Assembly: GCA_013349435.1 (NCBI GenBank)
Contig: DUZQ01000023.1
Location: 1 to 38,520, forward strand
Length of the DNA: 38,520 bases
Direction of reading: 5' to 3'
DNA from: Planctomycetota bacterium
Lineage (GTDB): Bacteria; Planctomycetota; Phycisphaerae; Sedimentisphaerales; Anaerohalosphaeraceae
The notes under the pieces were generated by a model. It saw nothing but the letters and a program-made list of their open reading frames with translations. It was not told the DNA's origin and did not search any database. The translations under genes were made by a program, and so were the position numbers. Positions 8,565 to 15,817 of the stretch are shown here, piece after piece (position 1 is the first letter of the stretch; every line of letters starts with the position of its first letter).

Positions 8565-9113
8565 TTAACATATTCTCAAAAGCATCCCGCCTAAGCCAAC
8601 CAATAAAAATGATGTTGGTTCAGGAATGACCGTAAGTGTTAAGCTTTCCGGTGTCACATATTCCCAACCAGTTGGAAGGTAGGCATATATTTGATTGACA
8701 GCTCCACCTGACGGGTCAGCAAAGATTGAAATAAGTTGCCCTTCAAAAGCACCAAAGTTGACTGTATAGTCAAAGCTGTATAGAACCCCAGAAATCGCCG
8801 GGGTGTCAGGTGCTTGTTCTGAGCTAAATCCTTCAATTAATACGCCACCCATGTTGATTGGAATGCCCGCGTTCAGCGGATGAATATAACCAGGATTCAA
8901 AAATAAATTACTCGCAAATCCACCTCCATCATCGCTGATTCTGTCCATTCTAATATGGTCTGTAATTACGTCAGAAAAAATGGATACGGTAACAGTTTCT
9001 CCGGGCGCGACAAATGGGTCTGGTGTGTCGAAAAATATTTCTGCTTCCGCTCGTTCACTCAGCAGAATACCCATGGCCAACAGTGTTCCTATCACTAAAA
9101 TCTCTTTTTTCAT
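8565..9113 (-). CDS. PEP-CTERM-like secreted protein lacking the basic tail
   Basis: 182 residues: signal peptide (about 1-24, MKKEILVIGTLLAMGILLSERAEA), a beta-rich body resembling the cohesin-like/'PEP-CTERM of unknown function' type (AEIFFDTPDPFVAPGETVTVSIFSD at the start of the mature chain is typical of secreted beta-sandwiches), and a C-terminal IPEPTSFLLVGLGGMLLRIC. The Pro-Glu-Pro and the hydrophobic span are present but the protein stops after a single Arg, so the usual Arg/Lys-rich end is missing. It lies between the two paralogous PEP-CTERM genes and is not similar to them in its body. Confidence 0.72.
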   Translation of the reverse strand: MKKEILVIGTLLAMGILLSERAEAEIFFDTPDPFVAPGETVTVSIFSDVITDHIRMDRISDDGGGFASNLFLNPGYIHPLNAGIPINMGGVLIEGFSSEQAPDTPAISGVLYSFDYTVNFGAFEGQLISIFADPSGGAVNQIYAYLPTGWEYVTPESLTLTVIPEPTSFLLVGLGGMLLRIC

Positions 9114-9165
9114 AACTCGCTCCTTATCAAAAATTCCTTTACGCCTTTCCTTAATGTTTTTCTTT

Positions 9166-9789
9166 CTAACTTGCCCTCAGCGCCAAGCCACCAATCCCGA
9201 GCAAGAAAATAGTCGCTGGTTCGGGAATGCCTTCCAGATAAAACGCCCGGTGCATCCCGCTGTCAGTCCAGTTATCTAAGGTCCCACCTTCTGATTCAAA
9301 GCTGGTTGACCCAAAACCGGATATGTTACTTGCCCATAGAAACACATCACTTAAACCAGAATAGTCAGAAGCCATATGAAGCCCAAACCAGTACAGGTTA
9401 TTCGCGACCAAGCTGACAGGTGTCTCAAATTCAAAAGAGTACTCGTATCCGTATCCATCAGGAGTTATATCAGTAATATCTTTTTGCACGCCCTGTCCAT
9501 CTCCTCCACTGATTAGGCTGCCTGGTATTCCGCTCGCATCTGCAAATATGAAGTATTCAAGGGTACCATCCCAAATCGGGACATTATCTTCAAATGTCCA
9601 GAAGTGACCTCCTGTAAGCATCACATCCTGATTCAACATGAAATCATCAGCCTGCAGCCAATTGCGCATGTCCTCCCCATCGGCGTAACTTGTTGGCTCA
9701 CCATTATCGAAAACAATCTCTGCATTCGTTGACGTTGAAGCAATAACCATTGCTGCTAAAATAAATGTAATTTGCATTTTTCGTTTCAT
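9166..9789 (-). CDS. PEP-CTERM secreted protein, paralogue B, with frameshifted tail
   Basis: 207 residues; signal peptide about 1-23, a mature body nearly identical to the protein of 7889-8533, and a C-terminal IPEPATIFLLGIGGLALRAS that ends without the basic residues. Comparing DNA of the two copies after the shared GGC TTG GCG CTG shows that this copy is two bases shorter (GTAAGG in A, AGG in B). Putting two bases back gives a tail of the form xGQVRKKN that aligns with VRRVKQRP of copy A, so the basic end was probably lost by a 2-base deletion. The ATG is preceded by TAGGAG. Confidence 0.78.
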   Translation of the reverse strand: MKRKMQITFILAAMVIASTSTNAEIVFDNGEPTSYADGEDMRNWLQADDFMLNQDVMLTGGHFWTFEDNVPIWDGTLEYFIFADASGIPGSLISGGDGQGVQKDITDITPDGYGYEYSFEFETPVSLVANNLYWFGLHMASDYSGLSDVFLWASNISGFGSTSFESEGGTLDNWTDSGMHRAFYLEGIPEPATIFLLGIGGLALRAS

Positions 9790-9877
9790 AATTTGACTCC
9801 TAATTTAAGGCTTCCAATTTCTTTTTTACCCTCATCACTATAACTAATGTCATTATGGCTTGCGCATTAATAAGGAG

Positions 9878-10020
9878 CACCGCCGCACAGTGCTCAAGCT
9901 GGGCCCGCTAAAGCCTGACAGGAACACAAGCATGCGATGCCCCATTTTGGGGCACCGACCCTTGTGCATCTCCTGTCAAATAAATTAGCGGTTTAGCTTG
10001 AGACGCTCACTGGTACAGTG
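9878..10020. repeat. 143-bp imperfect fold-back element with nested stems
   Basis: Within the 474-bp gap 9790-10263 lies an almost complete inverted repeat. Nested pairs, outside to inside: CTCAAGCT (9893-9900) with AGCTTGAG (9995-10002); CCGCTAA (9905-9911) with TTAGCGG (9985-9991); TGACAGGA (9916-9923) with TCCTGTCA (9971-9978); CACAAG (9925-9930) with CTTGTG (9961-9966); and TGCCCC (9938-9943) with GGGGCA (9949-9954) around the loop ATTTT. A weaker outer match (CAC..CAGTG against CACTG..GTG) extends symmetry to 9878-10020. It could be a structured RNA on either strand, a fold-back MITE, or an elaborate terminator. No T-run follows directly, no obvious target duplication was found, and it contains no ORF. 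The remainder of the gap (10021-10263) is A/T-rich without recognisable features. Confidence 0.75.
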
Positions 10021-10263
10021 AAACTAACTTTATTATATTGTTATCATACATAATTCTAACCATCTGGCGCCTCTAAGTCAACAACAAAATCCCAAAAATA
10101 TCAAAAAACCTGTATTTCAGTTAAAAACCCGAAAAATTATTTGTGTTTTTAGACAAACAGCAGGAAATTCAATATGGATATTCTCAACTTCCTTGATATA
10201 AACAAGTGATGCCGGAACGGCAGGTTTTTCCGATAATGATAATGCTGTGAGAAGTTTTGTGCT

Positions 10264-11553
10264 TTAAGATTTCAGCAGGTTTGTGATGGCTTTTACCGTT
10301 CTATCTGTTGCACCCTGGTTTTGTTTGATTACTTCCCGGCCGTTGGCGGCGATTTGCACCGCATAAGTGGTGTCGGTCAGGCATTTCTCCACGGTACCTG
10401 AAAGTTCGTCCGCATTATTGACACGGACAGCACCCCCGGCTTTAAGAAGCTCATCTGCGGTTTGTTTGAAATTGAAAGTGTGTGGGCCGAAGATTGTGCA
10501 CTTGCCCAGAGCGGCAGACTCCATCATATCCGAGCCGCCCATAGGTACGAGGCTGCGACCCACAAAGACAATCTTCGCAAGTGAATAGAACTTTGTCAAA
10601 TCGCCCATCGTGTCGCCGAGAATCACCGGAGGCTTGCTGGCTGAAGTGCTTTGGCCGGCCTTTATCCGGCTGTAACGTACAGATTCAAAACCTGCATCTG
10701 CAACAAGGGCGGCGACCTCATCGAATCTTTCCGGCTTACGGGGCACGATCGCAAGTCGCAAATCGGCAAAACGGGCCTGTTTTTTAAGCTTTTTAAATAC
10801 ATCAAGGCAGACTTTCTCCTCGCCCGGACCGGTGCCGCCTGCCACCCAAAGTCTTTCTTCGGCTATGTTTAACCTGTGGGCGAGTTTATCGGCCCCGTCA
10901 ACCTTGTCCGTAATTTGTGCAGTATCGTACTTGAGCGAATTGGTTACAATGACTTTCTCGGGCGCGCATCCGAGCAGCCTGAAACGGGCGGCATATTCTT
11001 CGGTCTGGGCGAGAACCAAATCCACCTTGGCGAACATCCACCTGGAAATTGGTTTTACAAGCCTGTATTTCGGGAAGCTTTCATCACTCAGCCTGCCGTT
11101 GACCACTGCAACGGGCACCTTTTTTTCGTTTGCGATTCGCGCCAGGTTCGGCCAGACCTCTAATTCCATCAGCAGGCACATACCGGGGCGGATATTGTCG
11201 AACGCCCGGCGCATCACACAGGACAGGTCGAAGGGGAAATAAAAAACACTCAGGTTCTTTTCATAGAGCGCCTTTGCGCGCTCAAGGCCTGTGTCGGTTG
11301 TGGAGCTTATTACTACTTCGTAATCGCCGAAGGACTCTTTCAGTTTCGGGATGAGGGATTTTGTGGCGTTTACCTCACCAACGCTGACAGCGTGTATCCA
11401 GATGCATTTTTTTTCCGGCGAGCGTCGCCGGATTTTGCCCAATCTCTCGTCCCACCCGCTGCGATATCGGCCCCGGCGAACCATTCGATATATAATCTTC
11501 GGGCTTATAAAAACGATTGCCACCAGATACAGGCAGTCTATTATCAATCTCAT
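10264..11553 (-). CDS. waaA: 3-deoxy-D-manno-octulosonic acid (Kdo) transferase
   Basis: 429 residues, the usual length for the GT30 family (WaaA/KdtA), which moves Kdo from CMP-Kdo to lipid A precursor at the inner face of the cytoplasmic membrane. Visible marks are the N-terminal membrane anchor (about residues 5-22), the IHAVSVGEVNA motif at 53-63 with Glu60 as the expected catalytic base, SSTTDTGLERA at 83-93, MELEVWPNLARI at 129-140 (family ETELWPNL), and the C-terminal GT-B nucleotide site (GRSLVPMGGSDMMESAALGKCTIFGPHTFNF). It indicates a Kdo-containing LPS-like outer membrane. GAGAGG seven bases before the ATG supports the start. It lies 49 bp after the GT39-like gene and is probably co-transcribed with it. 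Confidence 0.93.
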   Translation of the reverse strand: MRLIIDCLYLVAIVFISPKIIYRMVRRGRYRSGWDERLGKIRRRSPEKKCIWIHAVSVGEVNATKSLIPKLKESFGDYEVVISSTTDTGLERAKALYEKNLSVFYFPFDLSCVMRRAFDNIRPGMCLLMELEVWPNLARIANEKKVPVAVVNGRLSDESFPKYRLVKPISRWMFAKVDLVLAQTEEYAARFRLLGCAPEKVIVTNSLKYDTAQITDKVDGADKLAHRLNIAEERLWVAGGTGPGEEKVCLDVFKKLKKQARFADLRLAIVPRKPERFDEVAALVADAGFESVRYSRIKAGQSTSASKPPVILGDTMGDLTKFYSLAKIVFVGRSLVPMGGSDMMESAALGKCTIFGPHTFNFKQTADELLKAGGAVRVNNADELSGTVEKCLTDTTYAVQIAANGREVIKQNQGATDRTVKAITNLLKS

Positions 11554-11602
11554 TTATCCTCTCGAGAAAAACAGGAGTCTTAATGATATTTGCCGACTGC
11601 GC

Positions 11603-13342
11603 TTACGTCAAGTTTTTACTTGCAAAACGCAGCCTCTCACCGCGGGAACCGCCCTCACTCGAGCTTGAATTGTCTTGTCTGTTGGAACCAATTTCTTTCG
11701 TGAGGTCGAAAATCAGGTATTTATCGGTTTCGGCAACAACGCCGAACCGGTTAATCAGCAACTGTTTCAAATCTTTCTGCAGGCGAAATTCCTCCAGTTC
11801 GGCCACAATAAAAAACTCCGGCGACCACTTTTTCGTGAGTGCTTCGAATCGATTTTGGACATTCAGAGGCCCTAAGCCTCTGGCCTTTCTCGCTTCAAGG
11901 TCTTTCTGTCGGGGCCAGGAGACGCCGGACAATTGGCCGTAATACCTGAGCGGATACCCATAATCGCGGGCCAGAAAGATAGTCCGGGTGCTGTGGTTCA
12001 CAATCTCGCCGATCCGGCGTGCGACTGCAATCTCCTGCTCAAAGTCATAGTTTATACGTTTGAAATTGTGTGGATTCAGACCGATGAAATTACATAGAAT
12101 CCGGAGTCTGTTTTTAACAGCCGGGTCAAGTTTTCTGAATTGGTCATGGCGCACATTAAGGCCTGTATGCACAAGTGTTGCTATAACAAAAAGGGCAAAA
12201 AAAGCTATACCCCACCGCCATCGGCGATCCAGATGCCGCAAGTGAGCAACAATTATCGAACCTGTCGGCCCTAACGACAATGCTACAATCGGAAGGAGCA
12301 GTACCTGGTAATAATCGTGTGTAGCCGTAGTGTAGGTGAATAAAAGGGCATAGATAACATAGCCTGCCCATAAGCCGATTAGAAGTGCTTTGTCAGACCT
12401 GTTTTTAAGCAGCACGATTCCCAACAATCCTGCAATGACAGCTGCGTATCCTATTGTCCTTCCGACAACCTGGAGCCATCCCGTCCAGAAAGACAGCTCA
12501 AGGAGCAGTTGCGGCAGAAAAATCGTATCAGCCACATGTCGCAGATGACCGGGACCGAAGGTCATATAGAAGTAGTAACCGGTTCCCAATAAGAGGCTCG
12601 ACAAAAAGAACAGGATAGACCTGATATTAAGCAGGCCTTTGCGCAAGCCCTGTTTGTCGACACCCGTGAAAATAAAGGCCGCCATTATCGGAAAAACAGC
12701 GATGAACTTGACTAATATGGCCAGAGAAGAAAGCCCTGCTGCAACCAGCAGCCTTGTCATAGAGGGCCGGTAATAGTAGGTTCGTATCATTAAAACGCCG
12801 GCTATAAACAACATTACCATCATTGCCTCCGGCTGAAAGCTGCGGCTCATGAATACCCCGAACGGAGCGAATAAATAAAAGGCGGTGCAGACCAGCGCAC
12901 CATCCGTGGAGACTATCTTTCTTGCCAACAGGAAAAGAAACAACCCTCCCAACCACCAAGATATAATGGAGAACATTCTCGGAATCCAGAGCCGTTCAGC
13001 CCCGGCAAATCGGTATGCCAGGGCAGTCAGATGTTCCATGATGGGCGGTTCCTTGATATGAGTCATCTTCTCATTGACTTGTGCGACTTTCCTTTGCCAC
13101 TCGGGGACCGAATCGCAATACTCGAAATAGTATGCCCTGGCGAGTATTAACGACCAGCCCTGGCGCATCGGGTGAAAATCCAAAGGTGGCTGCGTGAGCC
13201 GGTAGCATCTTAGGCCGAAAGCGGCTATGAATAAAGAAAACCCCACCACGAAATACCCAAAACGTTTTTGTGGTTCGCCACTTGCTGTGTCAGGGTTTTG
13301 AATCAACGCCCATGTTCCTTTCAATTGTATGCGGTTCATCAT
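11603..13342 (-). CDS. Polytopic glycosyltransferase of the GT39/PMT (ArnT-like) type
   Basis: 579 residues with about 10-11 hydrophobic segments up to residue 400 and a soluble C-terminal domain of about 170 residues. The first periplasmic loop has an acidic motif (PPLDFHPMRQGW, Asp55) followed by KEPPIMEHLTALAYRF (97-112), the pattern of lipid-phosphate-sugar-dependent C-type transferases such as ArnT/PMT-like dolichol- or undecaprenyl-phosphate glycosyltransferases. The acceptor cannot be told; with waaA immediately downstream, lipid A/LPS or a surface protein is plausible. The start is an ATG-ATG pair without a clear ribosome site, so the first few residues are uncertain. Confidence 0.75.
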   Translation of the reverse strand: MMNRIQLKGTWALIQNPDTASGEPQKRFGYFVVGFSLFIAAFGLRCYRLTQPPLDFHPMRQGWSLILARAYYFEYCDSVPEWQRKVAQVNEKMTHIKEPPIMEHLTALAYRFAGAERLWIPRMFSIISWWLGGLFLFLLARKIVSTDGALVCTAFYLFAPFGVFMSRSFQPEAMMVMLFIAGVLMIRTYYYRPSMTRLLVAAGLSSLAILVKFIAVFPIMAAFIFTGVDKQGLRKGLLNIRSILFFLSSLLLGTGYYFYMTFGPGHLRHVADTIFLPQLLLELSFWTGWLQVVGRTIGYAAVIAGLLGIVLLKNRSDKALLIGLWAGYVIYALLFTYTTATHDYYQVLLLPIVALSLGPTGSIIVAHLRHLDRRWRWGIAFFALFVIATLVHTGLNVRHDQFRKLDPAVKNRLRILCNFIGLNPHNFKRINYDFEQEIAVARRIGEIVNHSTRTIFLARDYGYPLRYYGQLSGVSWPRQKDLEARKARGLGPLNVQNRFEALTKKWSPEFFIVAELEEFRLQKDLKQLLINRFGVVAETDKYLIFDLTKEIGSNRQDNSSSSEGGSRGERLRFASKNLT

Positions 13343-13494
13343 CGGTGAAAGTTTCAGGTACGAAAAACCTTACTTCTTTCAAGTCATAACAACGATGTCT
13401 TCCGAGGAAGAACCGGTCCGGCCGCCTTGTGAGCAATAACTGTATGACAAAAGCCCCTGAAAATCAAGGCCAATGACAGTTTGCGGCTAATCAT

Positions 13495-13685
13495 GGGTGC
13501 ATCTGTAGTGTAGGTGGATTTTTACAAGACGGCGAAATTTATAATAAGGCTTATGGCGCCCTTTCAGGGCTTAAAATGAATATCCTGCTCTATCCCCAGG
13601 GCTTGCGCCCTGGGCTATATTATGGCGCCCGTTCAGGGCTTATGAGGTTATGAATTTTTTTTACCTACAAACGACAGATGCACCC
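13495..13685. mobile_element. 191-bp MITE-like insertion with terminal inverted repeats and 9-bp target duplication
   Basis: The element begins GGGTGCATCTGT (13495-13506) and ends with its exact complement ACAGATGCACCC (13674-13685); similarity goes on inward (GTGTAGGT against TTGTAGGT). It is bounded by a perfect 9-bp direct repeat, GCTAATCAT at 13486-13494 and 13686-13694, as expected for a target-site duplication made by a DDE-type transposase. It encodes nothing, so it would be moved in trans. Its interior is made of REP-like palindromes. It sits in the gap between the divergent GT39-like gene and the phosphatase/sulfatase gene, with its right boundary only about 15 bp from the latter's -35 box. 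The gap 13343-13485 holds nothing else I can name. Confidence 0.85.
13551..13642. repeat. REP-like palindrome array inside the MITE
   Basis: Two 23-bp direct copies of a GGCGCCC...TCAGGGC unit, at 13551-13573 and 13620-13642, differ at one base; each can fold (GCGCCC/GGGC). Between them is a perfect hairpin, CCCAGGGC (13595-13602), loop TTGC, GCCCTGGG (13607-13614). Repeats of this 'cccagggcttgcgccctggg' kind are dispersed in many bacterial genomes and are often linked to RAYT/IS200-like transposases; none is present here. Confidence 0.8.
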
Positions 13686-13709
13686 GCTAATCATTGATGG
13701 ACCAAAAAG

Positions 13710-13738
13710 TTGTTATATTGCTTTAGAAATATTATAAT
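13710..13738 (+). promoter_or_regulatory. Sigma-70-like promoter of the alkaline-phosphatase-superfamily gene
   Basis: TTGTTA at 13710-13715, a 17-bp spacer and a perfect TATAAT at 13733-13738; the expected start point is near 13745, about 40 bases before the ATG at 13786. The -35 box begins 15 bp after the target duplication of the MITE. Confidence 0.7.
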
Positions 13739-13785
13739 GGCCATAGATTACCCGGGAAGTGCTGCAAATTGCGGAGTATTTGAGT

Positions 13786-15207
13786 ATGGCTTTGAAGCAA
13801 AAAAAGGTTGGAGAGCCGAACCGCCGGGAGATACTGAAATACGGCCTTTACGGTAGTTTGGCTCCGGGCCTGGCTTCGGCTCTTTGGTTAAGCGGATGCA
13901 GGGCCGAACGTTACAAAAAAAGACCCTGGGTTTTGCTCGTTTCGGTCGATACACTCAGAGCCGACCATCTGAGTTGTTACGGTTATCACAGGAACACATC
14001 CGGCGCAATAGACCGATTTGCCGAAAACGCACTGCTGTTCAAAAATTGTCTCTCTCACGCCCCTATAACAGGCTCAAGTTGTGCCAGCATCTTAAGCGGA
14101 CAGTTGCCTCACGAAGTAAAAGTGGTTGGCAATAACTCACCACCGAATAAGCCTAAGATGCTGGCGGAGATTTTAAGGTCGGTGGGATACAAAACTATGG
14201 CAGTGGTGAGTAACTACGTATTACGCAAAGGCATCGGCTGGGAACAGGGCTTTAAAATATACGATGCTTCTTTCGGTGACCGTGAGCAGGTCAGGCGGAC
14301 TCCGGAGAGGATAGCAGAGCACACAACCGACAGAGCCGTCGAACTTCTCAGCAAATTTCAAGACGAGCAGGTTTTTATGTGGGTCCATTACCAGGACCCG
14401 CACGGGCCTTACACACCACCAGAAAGATTTTGTCGGATGTTTCTGGACCATGGTAAAACGGCTGTCAATCTCAAGTTGAATAAAACGTCGAGCGGCCAGG
14501 GTGGGATTCCGCGCTACCAGAAACTGGCCGGGAACACCGACCTGCACTATTACATCTCGCAATATGACGGCGAGATTCGCTATTTTGATGACCATTTTAA
14601 TCGTCTGCTCGAGGCCTTAAAGAAAATGGGCAAATTCGAACGCTCGCTCATCATCTTCACATCCGACCACGGCGAGGGCATGGGAGAGCACGATTACTAT
14701 TTTGCCCACGGCGATAACCTTTATAATATTCTGACTCATGTGCCCCTTATCATAAAGTTCGGACGCGAGCTGACCGGCATAAGAAAGGATTTCGTTCAGC
14801 ATATCGACATCGTTCCAACGGTATTAAAGATCCTTGGAATAGAGACGAAATACCGGTTTCGAGGAGATGACCTGCGACGGGAAAGTTCAACCGAACGGGA
14901 AATTTTCGCGGAAATGATATCATCAACCAATAAGTATGAAACTAAGACGTCTATAGTTCTGGGGGGCTTGAAGTTGATTCATACCCCTGTCTATAAGCAG
15001 TATGAGTTGTTTAACCTGATTGATGACCCTTACGAGGAACGTAACCTGATTGACGACCCGAAATACCGACAGCGCAGTGATGACCTTACGGCAAGATTAA
15101 ACAGGATTCCCAAGGGCCGGCTTCTGGAACTTCGCAAGGGCAGCAAAAGGCGGAAAATTACTAACGAGGTTAAAGAAAAACTCAAATCGTTGGGCTACGT
15201 ACAATAG
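13786..15207 (+). CDS. Alkaline-phosphatase-superfamily ('sulfatase') lipoprotein with Thr at the nucleophile position
   Basis: 473 residues from the ATG at 13786, chosen because GCGGAG lies ten bases upstream; an in-frame GTG at 13759 has no ribosome site. The N-terminus reads as a Tat-type lipoprotein signal: Arg-Arg at 13-14, a hydrophobic stretch, and a lipobox LSGC with Cys38. The fold is shown by SVDTLRADHLSCYGY (53-67, metal-binding Asp55), HAPITGSSCASILSG (91-105) and TSDHGEGMGEHDYYFAHG (Asp and His ligands). Canonical sulfatases have Cys or Ser (converted to formylglycine) in C-x-P-S-R; by alignment this position is Thr95, as in the TLPSHASL-type members and in phosphoethanolamine or LTA transferases. 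So phosphodiesterase or phosphotransferase activity is as likely as sulfatase activity. It ends with a short tail typical for the family (EEVKEKLKSLGYVQ-like). Confidence 0.83.
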   Translation: MALKQKKVGEPNRREILKYGLYGSLAPGLASALWLSGCRAERYKKRPWVLLVSVDTLRADHLSCYGYHRNTSGAIDRFAENALLFKNCLSHAPITGSSCASILSGQLPHEVKVVGNNSPPNKPKMLAEILRSVGYKTMAVVSNYVLRKGIGWEQGFKIYDASFGDREQVRRTPERIAEHTTDRAVELLSKFQDEQVFMWVHYQDPHGPYTPPERFCRMFLDHGKTAVNLKLNKTSSGQGGIPRYQKLAGNTDLHYYISQYDGEIRYFDDHFNRLLEALKKMGKFERSLIIFTSDHGEGMGEHDYYFAHGDNLYNILTHVPLIIKFGRELTGIRKDFVQHIDIVPTVLKILGIETKYRFRGDDLRRESSTEREIFAEMISSTNKYETKTSIVLGGLKLIHTPVYKQYELFNLIDDPYEERNLIDDPKYRQRSDDLTARLNRIPKGRLLELRKGSKRRKITNEVKEKLKSLGYVQ

Positions 15208-15235
15208 TTTGTCCCTGTCTGCAACCTGAATCTAA

Positions 15236-15309
15236 TGGGCGTTACAGGACTCGAACCTGTGACCTCACGGGTGTGATCCGTGCGCTCTAGCCAACTGAGC
15301 TAAACGCCC
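15236..15309 (-). tRNA. tRNA-Val (anticodon CAC)
   Basis: Read on the minus strand from 15309: acceptor GGGCGTT pairs with AACGCCC, the D arm is GCTC/GAGC, the anticodon stem is CACGG/CCGTG with the loop ATCACAC (anticodon CAC, reading GUG), and the T arm is ACAGG TTCGAGT CCTGT. It is 74 bases long with discriminator A and no encoded CCA. Confidence 0.95.
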
Positions 15310-15321
15310 GTGCCGAGCCGT

Positions 15322-15351
15322 ATTAAGACCCGAAGGCGTTTATTTTGTCAA
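15322..15351 (-). promoter_or_regulatory. Promoter of tRNA-Val
   Basis: On the minus strand a perfect TTGACA (15351-15346) is followed after 18 bp by CTTAAT (15327-15322), a 4/6 match to the -10 box, 13 bp before the 5' end of the tRNA. Confidence 0.55.
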
Positions 15352-15674
15352 GCAAATTATTTAGAATCAAATCCTTTTTAACTTTTTGCTTCAAAGTGGT
15401 TTTGATGTTGGTCCTTGGCGAAGGGCTTATCGAATTGCTTAAGAAATACGATATAAAGTAAGCTCCCGAACCGCTTCGGTTTGTTTATAATTTATCCCTT
15501 CTACACCAAAAATATCAGAAAACGGGCGTTATTTTAACCGAATTTCCGAAAAATCTGACGATTTTTTGGATTTTATTTTGACCGCTAAATCTGCGTTTTG
15601 GGGTCTTAAAAGGCAAAAATTTCCCTGCAAACCAGGTTTTTCACCGAAAATTCAATTTTTATCGGCCTTTTGGC
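15352..15674. other. A/T-rich noncoding stretch without recognised features
   Basis: This 323-bp stretch between the tRNA-Val promoter and the promoter at 15675 has homopolymer-rich sequence (runs of A and T, several 'ccgaaaa' words) and no convincing ORF, hairpin plus T-run, or repeat. Confidence 0.5.
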
Positions 15675-15703
15675 TTGACAGAACACCTGTTTGATGATAT
15701 ATT
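15675..15703 (+). promoter_or_regulatory. Sigma-70 promoter of the leader ORF and PEP-CTERM gene
   Basis: Perfect TTGACA (15675-15680), a 17-bp spacer, and TATATT (15698-15703, 5/6). Transcription would start near 15710, leaving a leader of about 108 bases before the PEP-CTERM start at 15818 that contains the small ORF at 15744-15791. Confidence 0.8.
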
Positions 15704-15743
15704 CAATATGTGCCTGGAGGAGGTTTCGGAGGAGGTACCGCAG

Positions 15744-15791
15744 ATGTATCTCCGTATCCTCTTTCTGAACTCCCTCTTGCGCTTTTTATGA
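15744..15791 (+). CDS. Possible 15-residue leader peptide
   Basis: A small ORF (ATG at 15744, TGA at 15789-15791) encodes MYLRILFLNSLLRFL, a hydrophobic, Leu-rich peptide. It has the strongest ribosome site in the neighbourhood: GGAGGAGGT at 15728-15736, seven bases before the ATG, itself a near-repeat of GGAGGAGG a few bases earlier. It ends 26 bases before the PEP-CTERM start. This may be a regulatory leader ORF or an incidental frame; no attenuator hairpin is evident. Confidence 0.35.
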   Translation: MYLRILFLNSLLRFL

Positions 15792-15817
15792 CACGGACGT
15801 GTTATGGAGAAGGAAAG

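Noticed and set aside
9893..10002. Reading the fold-back as an integron attC site
   Set aside because: The ends do not fit the R'' (RYYYAAC) and R' (GTTRRRY) boxes, and no integrase or cassette array is near.
10204..10230. Hairpin TGCCG-GAA-CGGCA followed by GGTTTTT as a terminator
   Set aside because: It would work only for plus-strand transcription, and no plus-strand gene lies upstream of it.
13551..13642. Reading the REP-like repeats as a CRISPR array
   Set aside because: Only two direct copies, spacing that contains another palindrome, and no cas genes.
15710..15817. N-terminal extension of the PEP-CTERM gene from a GTG at 15710
   Set aside because: It would place 36 residues before a normal signal peptide, and the predicted transcription start is at about the same position; the ATG at 15818 has a good ribosome site.
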